Shown here: one piece after another, positions 1 to 8,596 of the stretch
How positions within the stretch are numbered: the first letter of the stretch is position 1
Layout of the letters: each line of letters begins with the position of its first letter
Source of the DNA: Staphylococcus simiae
Lineage (GTDB): Bacteria > Bacillota > Bacilli > Staphylococcales > Staphylococcaceae
Assembly: GCF_002902085.1 (NCBI RefSeq)
Contig: NZ_PPQR01000054.1
Coordinates: 43,098-79,254 of the forward strand
Length of the DNA: 36,157 nt
Direction of reading: 5' to 3'
Program-made: the position numbers and the translations under genes
The notes under the pieces: model-generated
The model's database searches: none
Told to the model about the DNA's origin: nothing
What the model saw: the letters and a program-made list of their open reading frames with translations, nothing else

Positions 1-71
1 CTTATTATGAATTAATAAACTGTAAACCTATTTCAGATAACCAGTTTTTTTGTGTTGGGTCCCTTCCACCC

Positions 72-139
72 CGGCAAGACTGACTAGGTTTTCAAAATGG
101 TGATTTATCAACGTTTTGAAAACCAGACAGTTACTGCCA
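72..139. ncRNA. Candidate structured RNA segment, family not recognised
   Basis: An 11-bp perfect stem (GGTTTTCAAAA at 87-97 with TTTTGAAAACC at 114-124) is extended outward by bulged pairing: GGCA near 73 with TGCC near 136-139, and ACTG with CAGT between. The flanks are GC-richer than the surrounding DNA (for example the CCACCCCGG run at 66-74), no reading frame covers them, and an intrinsic terminator follows at 223. This looks like the 3' part of a structured transcript, either an sRNA or a leader cut by the window edge. I cannot match it to 6S, RNase P, tmRNA or any riboswitch I know, and the strand is inferred only from the downstream terminator. Confidence 0.35.
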
Positions 140-222
140 AATGCTTAAATTTAAGTGTAAAATACATTTTGTCCCGGGCTCTAAATATTTAAATAAATGT
201 GGAAATGTTAAGAAAATAATTG

Positions 223-266
223 ACACCTCAACAATCAGATGAACAGTTGATTGTTGAGGTGTATTT
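223..266 (+). terminator. Strong intrinsic terminator
   Basis: A perfect 15-bp stem (ACACCTCAACAATCA at 223-237, TGATTGTTGAGGTGT at 248-262) with a 10-nt loop is followed by ATTT. It ends whatever transcript enters from the left edge. It is almost symmetrical, but no gene converges on it from the right. Confidence 0.75.
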
Positions 267-268
267 GT

Positions 269-785
269 TATGTTAAGCACAAGTGTCTTGAATAATGACA
301 ATTATCAATCATGTTAGAAAGTAATCTTTGTTAATGGATAGAACCAAGGCTAGTTGTACATTTAAAAGATAAATATTAATTAATAATGTGAGTTTATAAA
401 GTAATGTATACTCAAATACGTAAAGGGTCAATAATCCATTATCACTATTTTAATGTTTAGCTTTAACAATATAATTTGAAATAAATTTCTTAAGACAATA
501 TTTATTAAGAACATGATTAAGGATAGAGTATAAGTTGTAATAATTTTTATTGTATAATATATTTATAATATAAAAATATAAACTTTAAACAGAAGAATGA
601 TCAATAAAGATATCAACATTAAAAACTATTAACGATTTATTTAGACGTCTAATAATTTAGATTAAAGGTAAGTTGATGTGTTCTATATAAATGACAATGG
701 TCTATGGAGAAATCGGAACAAGATATTTCAATAATATTGATGTGAACAACAAAAAATGTAAGGGAATATTTGAATTAACAGTATT
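269..785. other. AT-rich non-coding stretch upstream of the membrane protein gene
   Basis: About 520 bases with no supportable gene. A TATAAT at 553-558 could be a -10 element, but I see no well-spaced -35. Nothing else stands out besides runs of A and T. Confidence 0.5.
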
Positions 786-799
786 AAAGGAAGGATAAT

Positions 800-2293
800 G
801 TGAACATAAAACAACTAGAGAAAACAACGATAACTTTAATTGCAATATTAATATTTTATATTCTATTAGGCTTTTTCTTACCATTAATGCACGATGACTT
901 ATTGTGGTATAGTGATTACGGCAATTCGATGTTAAATTCAGAAACAGCTACTTTAAATGGCAGATATTTAGGTAACTTTTTTGAAATGATAGCTGTAAAA
1001 ATAAGTTGGATTAGATGGTTAACTTATGGTTTAACAAGCGTAGGGTTAATTTGGTTAATTATTAAAACGATTGATGCACAAAAAAATATTATCTTTTACT
1101 TTATTACATTTATAATGATGCTGATTATGCCAAGTCAAATTTTCAGTCAAACGTTCGGTTGGTTTGCTGGATTTTATAACTATGTACCACCCATTTTGAG
1201 TACGCTATTCATTATACATACCATTTTAAATATCATTGTTTATAACAAAAAGATGTCAGTACATAATTTAGTGATATTTTATATTGTGTGTTTAATTGGT
1301 CAATTATTTATAGAAAATATTACTGTATTTAATTGTATGTTTCTATTTCTATCATTAATTTACTATTTTGTTAGTTATAGAATGATAAATACAAAATTAT
1401 TATTTGGCTTTTTGATGAGTACGATCGGTACGATGTTAATGTTTTCTAATCCTAATTACCATAAGATATTTTTTGAAGGGGCAACAGATTATCAACAAGT
1501 ATCAAATGATAAGGGATTTTTCACTAAAATATTTGAAACTACGACTTCAGTATTACCCAATTGGATATATTATAACGAAATAGTCATAGTGATTATTACA
1601 ACATTAATATTATTGTTTTTGTTAATTAAAAGTAAACGATTTAGTCAACTTGATACATTAAAGCGGAAAAGTTTAATTGTTGGATTATTATTATTACCAA
1701 CGTATTACTTTATCATCTATAATCAGTTTGAACTTGCTCATGAGACACATGTTAGTTTGTTTAATATAGCAAGCACGTTAATTTGTATCATATATATCGT
1801 TGCGATGATTTTAACGATGAGTATCGTTTTAATAGATAGAAAAGAACTTATAGTGACGTATATAATCATGGTATCTATGCATTTAATTAGTATCACATTA
1901 ATTATAGTCTCACCGATTGGCCCTAGAAATTTTTTGATTGTCTATGTTATGCATTTAATTATTGTACTTATGTTATTAAAAAGAGTATGTGATTACATTA
2001 CATTTAATTTAAAATGGACCATTAGTGTAGCAACCGTTTTAGCACTGGTTTATTTGAGTACATTTAGTTTTATTAATCATCAAAATGAATTGCGAGTCCA
2101 AAATTTAAAACAGCAAATCAAAGCATATCCTAAGAAAAAAGTTTATACGCTGCCTTTACTTCCTTTTGAACATTATATGCAGAAAGTTACACCTAATGAA
2201 GAAAAATATCAAAAATTCTTTAATGAATATCATGGTATTCCAGATGACATAAAAGTTAAATATATTCCTTTTGGTACAAACAAAAATGATTAA
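800..2293 (+). CDS. Polytopic membrane protein, DUF6056-like, possible GT-C glycosyltransferase
   Basis: The 497-residue protein has about eleven or twelve hydrophobic segments spread over nearly its whole length and a soluble tail of about 60 residues. After the first membrane segment an acidic HDDLLW motif (around residues 31-36) is followed by NGRYLGN (around 54-60). An early DD or DE pair in the first external loop is the hallmark of GT-C fold glycosyltransferases, and the NGRYLGN pattern recalls DUF6056 proteins. This assignment is from memory and tentative. The start is GTG at 800 behind GGAAGG at 789-794, with rather short spacing. The gene is its own transcription unit with a terminator behind it. 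It is very AT-rich and isoleucine/leucine-rich, and it looks like an accessory gene next to core genes. A wall or capsule polymer role is only inference. Confidence 0.6.
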   Translation: MNIKQLEKTTITLIAILIFYILLGFFLPLMHDDLLWYSDYGNSMLNSETATLNGRYLGNFFEMIAVKISWIRWLTYGLTSVGLIWLIIKTIDAQKNIIFYFITFIMMLIMPSQIFSQTFGWFAGFYNYVPPILSTLFIIHTILNIIVYNKKMSVHNLVIFYIVCLIGQLFIENITVFNCMFLFLSLIYYFVSYRMINTKLLFGFLMSTIGTMLMFSNPNYHKIFFEGATDYQQVSNDKGFFTKIFETTTSVLPNWIYYNEIVIVIITTLILLFLLIKSKRFSQLDTLKRKSLIVGLLLLPTYYFIIYNQFELAHETHVSLFNIASTLICIIYIVAMILTMSIVLIDRKELIVTYIIMVSMHLISITLIIVSPIGPRNFLIVYVMHLIIVLMLLKRVCDYITFNLKWTISVATVLALVYLSTFSFINHQNELRVQNLKQQIKAYPKKKVYTLPLLPFEHYMQKVTPNEEKYQKFFNEYHGIPDDIKVKYIPFGTNKND

Positions 2294-2305
2294 ATTAACA
2301 AATAA

Positions 2306-2341
2306 AAGTTTGAGTAGTGCATCTATACTCAAACTTTTTTA
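2306..2341 (+). terminator. Terminator of the membrane protein gene
   Basis: An 11-bp stem AAGTTTGAGTA (2306-2316) / TACTCAAACTT (2326-2336) with a 9-nt loop runs into six or more T. It lies 12 bases after the stop codon. Confidence 0.88.
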
Positions 2342-2447
2342 TTGTTGTGATTGATAATGTTAGAAACAACAGTTTTATCTAGTTGTATAAATACAAAAAT
2401 TCAAAAAATAATAATAGTTCCTTTTTTTACGTACCTATATCTTTATA

Positions 2448-2456
2448 TGCTAAAAT
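2448..2456 (+). promoter_or_regulatory. Likely extended -10 promoter of polA
   Basis: TGC directly before TAAAAT (2451-2456) forms an extended -10. No good -35 is visible at the proper distance. It lies 30 bases before the polA start codon, behind a terminator, so polA-mutM-coaE probably starts here. Confidence 0.5.
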
Positions 2457-2485
2457 ATACATAAATCAGGCTGGAGGTTAATATA

Positions 2486-5119
2486 GTGAATAAATTAGTA
2501 TTAATAGATGGTAATAGTTTAAGTTTTAGAGCGTTTTATGCTTTACCATTATTATCAAATAAAGCAGGAATCCATACCAATGCAGTTTATGGTTTTGCCA
2601 TGTTACTTGAAAAGATTTTAAAAGAAGAACAACCTAATCATTTTTTAGTAGCTTTTGATGCAGGTAAAACAACTTTCAGACATGAAAAATATAGTGAATA
2701 TAAAGGTGGACGTCAATCAACCCCACCAGAATTAAGCGAGCAATTTCCATATATACGTCAATTATTAGATGCATATCATATTAAACGTTATGAATTAGAT
2801 AACTATGAGGCTGATGATATTATTGGAACATTAAGTAGAGAAGCCGATCAAGCCGGTTTTCAAACCATTATTATTACTGGAGATCGCGATTTAACGCAAT
2901 TAGCAACAGAAAATGTCACAATTTATTATACTAAAAAGGGTGTTACTGATGTAGATCATTACACACCAGAATTTATTGCTGAGAAATATAATGGGCTTAA
3001 ACCTAAACAAATTATAGATATGAAAGGTTTAATGGGTGATTCCTCTGATAATATTCCAGGCGTGGCTGGTGTTGGAGAAAAAACAGCTATTAAATTACTC
3101 AATCAATTTCAAAATGTTGAAGGTGTATATGAACATATCGATGATGTTTCTGGTAAAAAGTTAAAAGAAAAACTTGAAAATAGTAAAGAAGATGCCTTTA
3201 TGAGTAAAGACTTAGCTACAATTAATGTTGAAAGTCCAATTGGCGTTACACTTGCAGATACTAAAATGATAGATCAGGAAAACAATAATGATAAAATTGA
3301 GTTATTTAAAAAACTAGAATTTAAACAATTATTGTCAGACTTAGATAGTGACCAAGCTGATGAAAACACGGTTGTTGAGAAAACGTTCGATATTATAGAT
3401 AATTTTAACGATATTAATTTTGAAACAATATCAGAAGCGTCTATTCATTTTGAATTAGAAGGTAGTAATTATTTAAAAGATCGTATACTTAAGTTTGCAG
3501 TGTATATAGGAGATCAACATATTGTCATTGATGCTCAAAACATTAAAGATTATCCGCAGCTTGTTGCTTGGCTAGAAAATCAAAGCACGACTAAAATAGT
3601 GTATGATGCTAAAAAAACATATGTTGCTGCGCATAGATTAAATATTGATATTCAGCATATTGATTTTGACGTTATGTTAGCAAGCTATATTATAGATCCC
3701 TCACGCACGATTGATGATGTACAATCTGTTGTATCATTGTATGGTCAAAATTATGTAAAAGATAACGTCGCAATCTATGGTAAAGGTAAAAAGTTCCAAG
3801 TACCTGAAGATGATGTTTTAAATCCACAAGTAGCAGCAATTAGCGAAGCGATAAATGAAGCTAAACCTGTTATGGAAGAACAATTAAAAGAATATAATCA
3901 ACTTTCTTTATTAGCTGACTTAGAGTTACCTTTAGCACGAATTCTAAGTCAAATGGAAGAAACGGGTATTTATACTGATGTTAATGATTTAAAGGAAATG
4001 GAACAAGAAATACAACAGAAGTTAGATGTCTTAATTAATAATATTCATGAAGCTGCAGGAGAACAATTTAATATTAATTCGCCTAAACAGTTAGGTGTTG
4101 TACTTTTTGAAACACTTAAATTACCAGTTATTAAAAAGACCAAAACAGGTTATTCTACTGCCGTAGATGTCTTAGAACAATTACAAGGTGAGCATCCAAT
4201 CATAGATTATATCTTAGAATATCGACAATTATCTAAATTACAGTCAACATATGTTGAAGGTTTACAAAAAGTAATTAGTGATGATCAACGTATTCACACA
4301 AGATTTAATCAAACTTTGGCACAAACTGGACGATTATCTAGTATAGATCCAAATCTGCAAAATATCCCTGTCAGATTGGAAGAAGGACGAAAAATACGTA
4401 AAGCATTTAAGCCAACATCTAAAGATAGTGTGATTTTATCAGCTGATTATTCGCAAATTGAACTACGTGTGCTAGCACATATCACACAAGATGAGAGTAT
4501 GAAAGAAGCTTTTATTAATGGTGATGATATTCATACTGCTACTGCCATGAAAGTATTTGGCGTTGAAGCTGACGAAGTAGATAGTTTAATGCGTCGACAG
4601 GCAAAAGCAGTTAACTTTGGCATTGTATATGGCATTAGTGATTACGGTCTAAGTCAAAGTTTAGGAATAACACGAAAAAAAGCCAAAGCGTTTATTGATG
4701 ACTATTTAGATAGTTTCCCTGGCGTAAAACAATATATGTCAGATATAGTTAAAGATGCCAAAGCAGTTGGATACGTTGAAACATTACTACATCGCCGACG
4801 TTATATACCAGATATCACTAGCCGTAATTTTAATTTAAGAAGTTTTGCTGAGCGTACTGCTATGAATACACCAATTCAAGGAAGTGCAGCAGATATTATT
4901 AAACTTGCTATGGTACAATTTGCTGACAAAGTTGAAGATACAAACTATCATGCAACGTTATTATTACAAGTACATGATGAATTGATTTTTGAAGTACCTA
5001 AATCAGAAGTTGAAGATTTTAGCAAATTTGTTGAAGAGATCATGGAAAATGCCATACAATTGGATGTTCCATTAAAAGTAGATTCAAGTTATGGTCCAAC
5101 CTGGTACGATGCAAAATAA
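2486..5119 (+). CDS. polA: DNA polymerase I
   Basis: This 877-residue enzyme fills gaps in excision repair and removes Okazaki primers. The N-terminal third is a 5'-3' exonuclease/flap domain (IDGNSLSFRAF at 8-18, the DNYEADDIIG metal-binding segment, GDSSDNIPGVAGVGEKTA with its helix-hairpin-helix). The polymerase domain shows motif A DYSQIELRVLAH (near 652), motif B RRQAKAVNFGIVYG (near 702) and motif C QVHDELIFE (near 828). The middle 3'-5' exonuclease-like domain lacks the usual acidic residues: the first motif reads HFELEGSNYLKD and the second DAKKTYVAAH. It is therefore probably non-proofreading, as known for Bacillus-type Pol I. The start is GTG with GGAGG eight bases upstream. It is first of three closely spaced genes with mutM and coaE. 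Confidence 0.98.
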   Translation: MNKLVLIDGNSLSFRAFYALPLLSNKAGIHTNAVYGFAMLLEKILKEEQPNHFLVAFDAGKTTFRHEKYSEYKGGRQSTPPELSEQFPYIRQLLDAYHIKRYELDNYEADDIIGTLSREADQAGFQTIIITGDRDLTQLATENVTIYYTKKGVTDVDHYTPEFIAEKYNGLKPKQIIDMKGLMGDSSDNIPGVAGVGEKTAIKLLNQFQNVEGVYEHIDDVSGKKLKEKLENSKEDAFMSKDLATINVESPIGVTLADTKMIDQENNNDKIELFKKLEFKQLLSDLDSDQADENTVVEKTFDIIDNFNDINFETISEASIHFELEGSNYLKDRILKFAVYIGDQHIVIDAQNIKDYPQLVAWLENQSTTKIVYDAKKTYVAAHRLNIDIQHIDFDVMLASYIIDPSRTIDDVQSVVSLYGQNYVKDNVAIYGKGKKFQVPEDDVLNPQVAAISEAINEAKPVMEEQLKEYNQLSLLADLELPLARILSQMEETGIYTDVNDLKEMEQEIQQKLDVLINNIHEAAGEQFNINSPKQLGVVLFETLKLPVIKKTKTGYSTAVDVLEQLQGEHPIIDYILEYRQLSKLQSTYVEGLQKVISDDQRIHTRFNQTLAQTGRLSSIDPNLQNIPVRLEEGRKIRKAFKPTSKDSVILSADYSQIELRVLAHITQDESMKEAFINGDDIHTATAMKVFGVEADEVDSLMRRQAKAVNFGIVYGISDYGLSQSLGITRKKAKAFIDDYLDSFPGVKQYMSDIVKDAKAVGYVETLLHRRRYIPDITSRNFNLRSFAERTAMNTPIQGSAADIIKLAMVQFADKVEDTNYHATLLLQVHDELIFEVPKSEVEDFSKFVEEIMENAIQLDVPLKVDSSYGPTWYDAK

Positions 5120-5134
5120 AGTGAGGTTAAAACT

Positions 5135-6007
5135 ATGCCTGAATTACCGGAAGTAGAACACGTTAAACGTGGAATTGAACCCTATATTATTGGGGAAACA
5201 ATTGACAAAGTATTGTTCTCACCAAAAGTTATCGAAGGTAAAGATTCCGGAAGAGCAACTATTATTAAAGGAATTGAACTTGATACCTTCAAACAATTAT
5301 CTGAAGGTTATAGCATTAAAAAAGTAACTAGACGTAGTAAATACATCGTATTTAATATTGAAAATGACCATGACCAACGCGTGCTTATTAGTCATTTAGG
5401 CATGGCAGGTGGATTTTTTATAGTCGATCAACTACATGATATTTTAATTCCTAATTATCGTAAACATTGGCACGTTATTTTTGAATTATCTAATGGGAAA
5501 AAGTTAGTTTTTTCAGATATTCGACGTTTTGGTGAAATTAGAAATGTGGCTACTATTGAATCATATCCACCATTTTTAGATATTGCTCCAGAACCATTTA
5601 GTGATGATGCACTAACATATTATTTAAAACGTATCAACCAAAAAACTAATATTAACAAACCAATTAAACAGGTTATTTTAGATCATAAAGTTATTGCAGG
5701 TTGTGGTAATATTTATGCATGTGAAGCACTTTTTAGAGCAGGTATACGCCCCGATAAAAAAGTAAGTGACCTGACACATCAACAACAAGAAATGGTGTTT
5801 TATTATGTTAGAGAAGTATTAGAAAAAGGTATTAAATATGGTGGAACAAGCTTTTCAGATTACCGACATGCAGATGGTAAAACTGGTGCAATGCAATTGC
5901 ATTTAAATGTATATAAACAAAATATCTGTAAAGTTTGTGGTGATCATATAGCAACACAGGTAATAGCAACTAGAAATAGTCATTATTGCCCAACATGTCA
6001 GAAATAA
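5135..6007 (+). CDS. mutM: Formamidopyrimidine-DNA glycosylase (Fpg)
   Basis: The enzyme excises 8-oxoguanine and formamidopyrimidines and nicks the abasic site. The mature N-terminus PELPEVE carries the catalytic Pro2 and Glu3 (counting Met as 1). The conserved DNA-binding lysine lies in RRSKY near residue 69, and the helix-two-turn-helix region contains IAGCGNIYACEALFRAGIRP. The C-terminus holds the Cys4 zinc finger: CKVCG near 264 and CPTC near 285. Length 290 is slightly above the usual 270-280 because of an N-terminal-domain insertion (the KDSGRATIIKG segment). It follows polA by 15 bases with its own ribosome site GTGAGG. Sharing a transcript with a gap-filling polymerase fits base excision repair. 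Confidence 0.97.
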   Translation: MPELPEVEHVKRGIEPYIIGETIDKVLFSPKVIEGKDSGRATIIKGIELDTFKQLSEGYSIKKVTRRSKYIVFNIENDHDQRVLISHLGMAGGFFIVDQLHDILIPNYRKHWHVIFELSNGKKLVFSDIRRFGEIRNVATIESYPPFLDIAPEPFSDDALTYYLKRINQKTNINKPIKQVILDHKVIAGCGNIYACEALFRAGIRPDKKVSDLTHQQQEMVFYYVREVLEKGIKYGGTSFSDYRHADGKTGAMQLHLNVYKQNICKVCGDHIATQVIATRNSHYCPTCQK

Positions 6008-6022
6008 AGAAAGAGTGAAACT

Positions 6023-6649
6023 ATGCCAAAAGTAATCGGATTAACAGGAGGCATTGCATCAGGAAAATCAACAGTATCAGATATATTAACTGTTTATGGA
6101 TTTAAAGTAGTAGATGCAGATAAAGCCTCAAGACAAGCAGTTGAAAAAGGTAGCAAAGGTTTAAAACAAATTATTGAAACATTTGGAGAAGAAGCCCTAG
6201 ATGATAATGGTGAAATGGATCGTGCATACATGGGTGAATTAGTGTTTAATTATCCTGAAAAACGTTTAGAATTAAATGCGATTGTTCATCCAATTGTAAG
6301 AGAGATTATGGAACGTGACAAAGAGCAACTTTTAAAAGAAGGCCATAATGTCATCATGGATATCCCATTATTATTTGAAAATGACTTACAACATACAGTT
6401 GATGAAGTGTGGGTTGTATATACTTCTGAAAGTATTCAAATTGAGCGTCTAATGCAACGAAATGATCTTTCTATAGAAGATGCAAGAGCACGAGTATATA
6501 GTCAAATTGCCATTGATAAGAAAAGTAGAATGGCTGATCATGTTATTGACAATCTAGGCGATAAATTAGAGCTTAAACAAAATGTTGAACGTTTACTTGA
6601 AGAAGAAGGTTATATTGAAAAACCATATTATAGTGATACTAATAATTAA
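6023..6649 (+). CDS. coaE: Dephospho-CoA kinase
   Basis: The kinase performs the last step of coenzyme A synthesis, phosphorylating the 3'-hydroxyl of dephospho-CoA with ATP. The P-loop [12 protein letters not shown] is at residues 6-17. [13 protein letters not shown] and the lid segment [20 protein letters not shown], with [16 protein letters not shown] after it, are typical of CoaE. Length 208 is normal. It begins 15 bases after mutM and is the last gene before a long non-coding gap, so it probably ends the polA operon. Confidence 0.97.
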   Translation: MPKVIGLTGGIASGKSTVSDILTVYGFKVVDADKASRQAVEKGSKGLKQIIETFGEEALDDNGEMDRAYMGELVFNYPEKRLELNAIVHPIVREIMERDKEQLLKEGHNVIMDIPLLFENDLQHTVDEVWVVYTSESIQIERLMQRNDLSIEDARARVYSQIAIDKKSRMADHVIDNLGDKLELKQNVERLLEEEGYIEKPYYSDTNN

Positions 6650-6751
6650 ATAATGTCGTGACACTAAATAAATAGTGAAATGTGACCAGTATACAAAAGT
6701 CAACATTTGATCAATAACTAGTAAGGTGTTGCAAAAAAGAATATAAATTTA

Positions 6752-6805
6752 AAAACAGTAGTACAAAAATTTCTAGAAAAATTATTGTACTGCTGTTTTC
6801 TTGTT
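6752..6805 (+). terminator. Terminator between coaE and gapB
   Basis: AAAACAGTAGTACAA (6752-6766) pairs with TTGTACTGCTGTTTT (6785-6799) over 15 bp with one G-T wobble, followed by CTTGTTT. It lies about 100 bases after coaE. The rest of the 450-base gap (6650-6751 and 6806-7019) shows nothing I can name. Confidence 0.7.
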
Positions 6806-7019
6806 TATGTATATATTACTTATTTGATATGAGTGAACAATAAAGTAAGATTCGCATAGTTAATTGTTATTCGATAGCTATAAAAATTGGTATGGCGAAC
6901 ACTCATAATAATATTTCAACAAGCATTTATCAATACATTCATATTTGGTTTTGGCGAGTGTCATTTTGTGATAATTAATAAGACAAAAATTGATATCTTA
7001 GATAATTTTAAAAAAGTTA

Positions 7020-7057
7020 AAGAAAACGCTTTCAAAAACACTTTATTATGATATACT
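7020..7057 (+). promoter_or_regulatory. gapB promoter with cre site and CcpN-like box
   Basis: AAGAAAACGCTTTCA (7020-7034) matches the Bacillus-type CcpA cre consensus (WTGNAANCGNWNNCW) at all but one position. It covers the place where the -35 should lie, where the sequence itself is a poor CTTTCA. The -10 is TATACT (7052-7057) with TGA before it, an extended -10, 17 bases from that -35. The 11-mer TATGATATACT (7047-7057) fits the CcpN operator consensus TRTGHYATAYW as I remember it. ACTTTAT (7040-7046) and ATAAAGT (7064-7070) form a dyad around the -10. The arrangement suggests repression of gluconeogenic GAPDH during growth on glucose. Protein binding is inferred. Confidence 0.6.
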
Positions 7058-7100
7058 ATTTGCATAAAGTATAACACATAAAAATCAAGGGGTGCTTTTA

Positions 7101-8126
7101 ATGTCAACAAATATTGCAATTAATGGTATGGGAAGAATAGGTAGAATGGTATTAAGAATTGCTTTACAACAAGAAGATTTAAATATAGTAGCAATTAATG
7201 CGAGCTACCCTCCCGAAACAATTGCTCATCTAATTAATTATGATACGACTCATGGTAAATATGATGAAAAAGTAGAACCTATAGAAAATGGTTTGAAAGT
7301 AGGAGACCATGAAATCAAATTAGTAGCTGATAGAAATCCTGAAAATTTACCTTGGAAAGAATTAGATATCGATATCGTTATAGATGCAACAGGTAAATTT
7401 AACCATGGTGACAAAGCAATTGCACACATTAATGCAGGAGCTAAAAAAGTACTGTTAACAGGGCCATCAAAAGGTGGGGATGTTCAGATGATTGTGAAAG
7501 GTGTTAATGACAATCATTTAGATATTGACCATTTTGATATCTTTAGTAATGCGTCATGTACAACGAATTGCATTGGTCCTGTAGCTAAAGTTTTAAATGA
7601 TAATTTTGGTATTATTAATGGTTTAATGACTACAGTTCATGCCATCACAAATGATCAAAAAAATATAGATAATCCTCATAAAGATTTACGACGTGCACGT
7701 TCTTGTAATGAAAGTATTATTCCAACTTCTACTGGTGCGGCAAAAGCATTGAAAGAAGTGTTACCAGAACTAGAAGGTAAATTACACGGTATGGCTTTAC
7801 GTGTGCCAACGAAAAATGTCTCATTAGTTGACTTAGTTGTTGACTTAGAACAACAAGTAACTGCTGAAGCGGTTAATAAAGCATTTGAAAATGCTGGTTT
7901 AGAAGGTATTGTTGAAGTTGAGTATGAACCGCTAGTTTCAGTTGATTTTAATACGAACCCACATTCAGCTATTATCGATGCTCAATCAACAATGGTTATG
8001 GGAGATAATAAAGTTAAAGTTATCGCTTGGTATGATAATGAATGGGGTTATTCAAATAGAGTAGTTGATGTAGCTAAACAACTCGGGAAGTTAATGACTT
8101 CAGAAAAAATGGTTAATGCAAGTTAA
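7101..8126 (+). CDS. gapB: Glyceraldehyde-3-phosphate dehydrogenase, gluconeogenic type
   Basis: The cytosolic enzyme interconverts glyceraldehyde-3-phosphate and 1,3-bisphosphoglycerate. In staphylococci and bacilli GapB works in the gluconeogenic direction and prefers NADP. The N-terminal Rossmann motif is GMGRIGR (residues 8-14). The catalytic segment SNASCTTNC places the nucleophile at Cys153, and HAITNDQ, LRRARS and WYDNEWGYSNR are family signatures. ATG at 7101 is chosen because AAGGGGTG (7087-7094) is its ribosome site; an upstream GTG at 7092 lies inside that site. Length is then 341. Calling it GapB rather than GapA rests on the neighbours nrdR and coaE and on the carbon-repression signals upstream. 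Confidence 0.93.
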   Translation: MSTNIAINGMGRIGRMVLRIALQQEDLNIVAINASYPPETIAHLINYDTTHGKYDEKVEPIENGLKVGDHEIKLVADRNPENLPWKELDIDIVIDATGKFNHGDKAIAHINAGAKKVLLTGPSKGGDVQMIVKGVNDNHLDIDHFDIFSNASCTTNCIGPVAKVLNDNFGIINGLMTTVHAITNDQKNIDNPHKDLRRARSCNESIIPTSTGAAKALKEVLPELEGKLHGMALRVPTKNVSLVDLVVDLEQQVTAEAVNKAFENAGLEGIVEVEYEPLVSVDFNTNPHSAIIDAQSTMVMGDNKVKVIAWYDNEWGYSNRVVDVAKQLGKLMTSEKMVNAS

Positions 8127-8148
8127 CTCAAATCAATGATAACTGTTT

Positions 8149-8256
8149 AACACTTACACAAAGTTGTATTGTCATATCCAATAAAATTAGTTTTATGTAA
8201 ATAATAAATTTGACTAATGATGGATATTTAATGAACTTCGTGTAAGTGTTTTTTAT
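8149..8256 (+). terminator. Large nested hairpin terminator after gapB
   Basis: An outer 17-base arm, AACACTTACACAAAGTT (8149-8165), pairs with AACTTCGTGTAAGTGTT (8234-8250) with one mismatch and then runs into T6. Inside it ATATCCA (8174-8180) can pair with TGGATAT (8221-8227), and ATTAGT with ACTAAT. The whole 100 bases can thus fold into one long interrupted stem, unusually large for a simple terminator. Confidence 0.7.
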
Positions 8257-8538
8257 ATTTTTACGGAGATAAGACTTAACTGCTTAACATAGCTTTAATA
8301 CTTTTGAGTTATTTAGGTTCTCTAATTTTTAGGACAGATAAATAAAAGAGAACCGTTATTTTAAACACTGTTATTGATAATTATGTTAGTCACACGTGTC
8401 AGCCAACAGATTATTATATATCTATTTCTATAGTATTATTTCTATGTCGTCTTAGTGTCCAACATGCACGTAACTGCATAAATGAATCGTTTTGCTATAT
8501 TTTTATTGCTTGATTTTGATAATGAAAAGCCGTTTCTT
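8257..8538. other. Non-coding gap between gapB and nrdR
   Basis: No gene is supportable here. One inverted repeat stands out: GGTTCTCT (8316-8323) with AGAGAACC (8347-8354), a perfect 8-bp stem around a 23-base loop. It has no clear T tract and its role is unknown. Confidence 0.5.
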
Positions 8539-8565
8539 TTGTCATACCATAAATTATAGTATAAT
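8539..8565 (+). promoter_or_regulatory. Likely promoter of nrdR-dnaB-dnaI
   Basis: TATAAT (8560-8565) has TTGTCA (8539-8544) 15 bases upstream, or the weaker TTTTGT at 17-base spacing. It lies about 30 bases before the nrdR start codon. Confidence 0.5.
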
Positions 8566-8596
8566 GAGGCATAATCAAAATAAAGATGGTGATGTA

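Noticed and set aside
220..225. Consensus-like TTGACA
   Set aside because: It overlaps the left arm of a terminator and has no -10 at a usable distance.
7092..7100. Upstream GTG start for gapB
   Set aside because: It falls inside the Shine-Dalgarno sequence of the ATG at 7101, and the extra residues MLL are not part of the family N-terminus.
8492..8596. N-terminal extension of nrdR
   Set aside because: It runs through the promoter region and adds 35 residues in front of the zinc ribbon that normally starts at residue 3.
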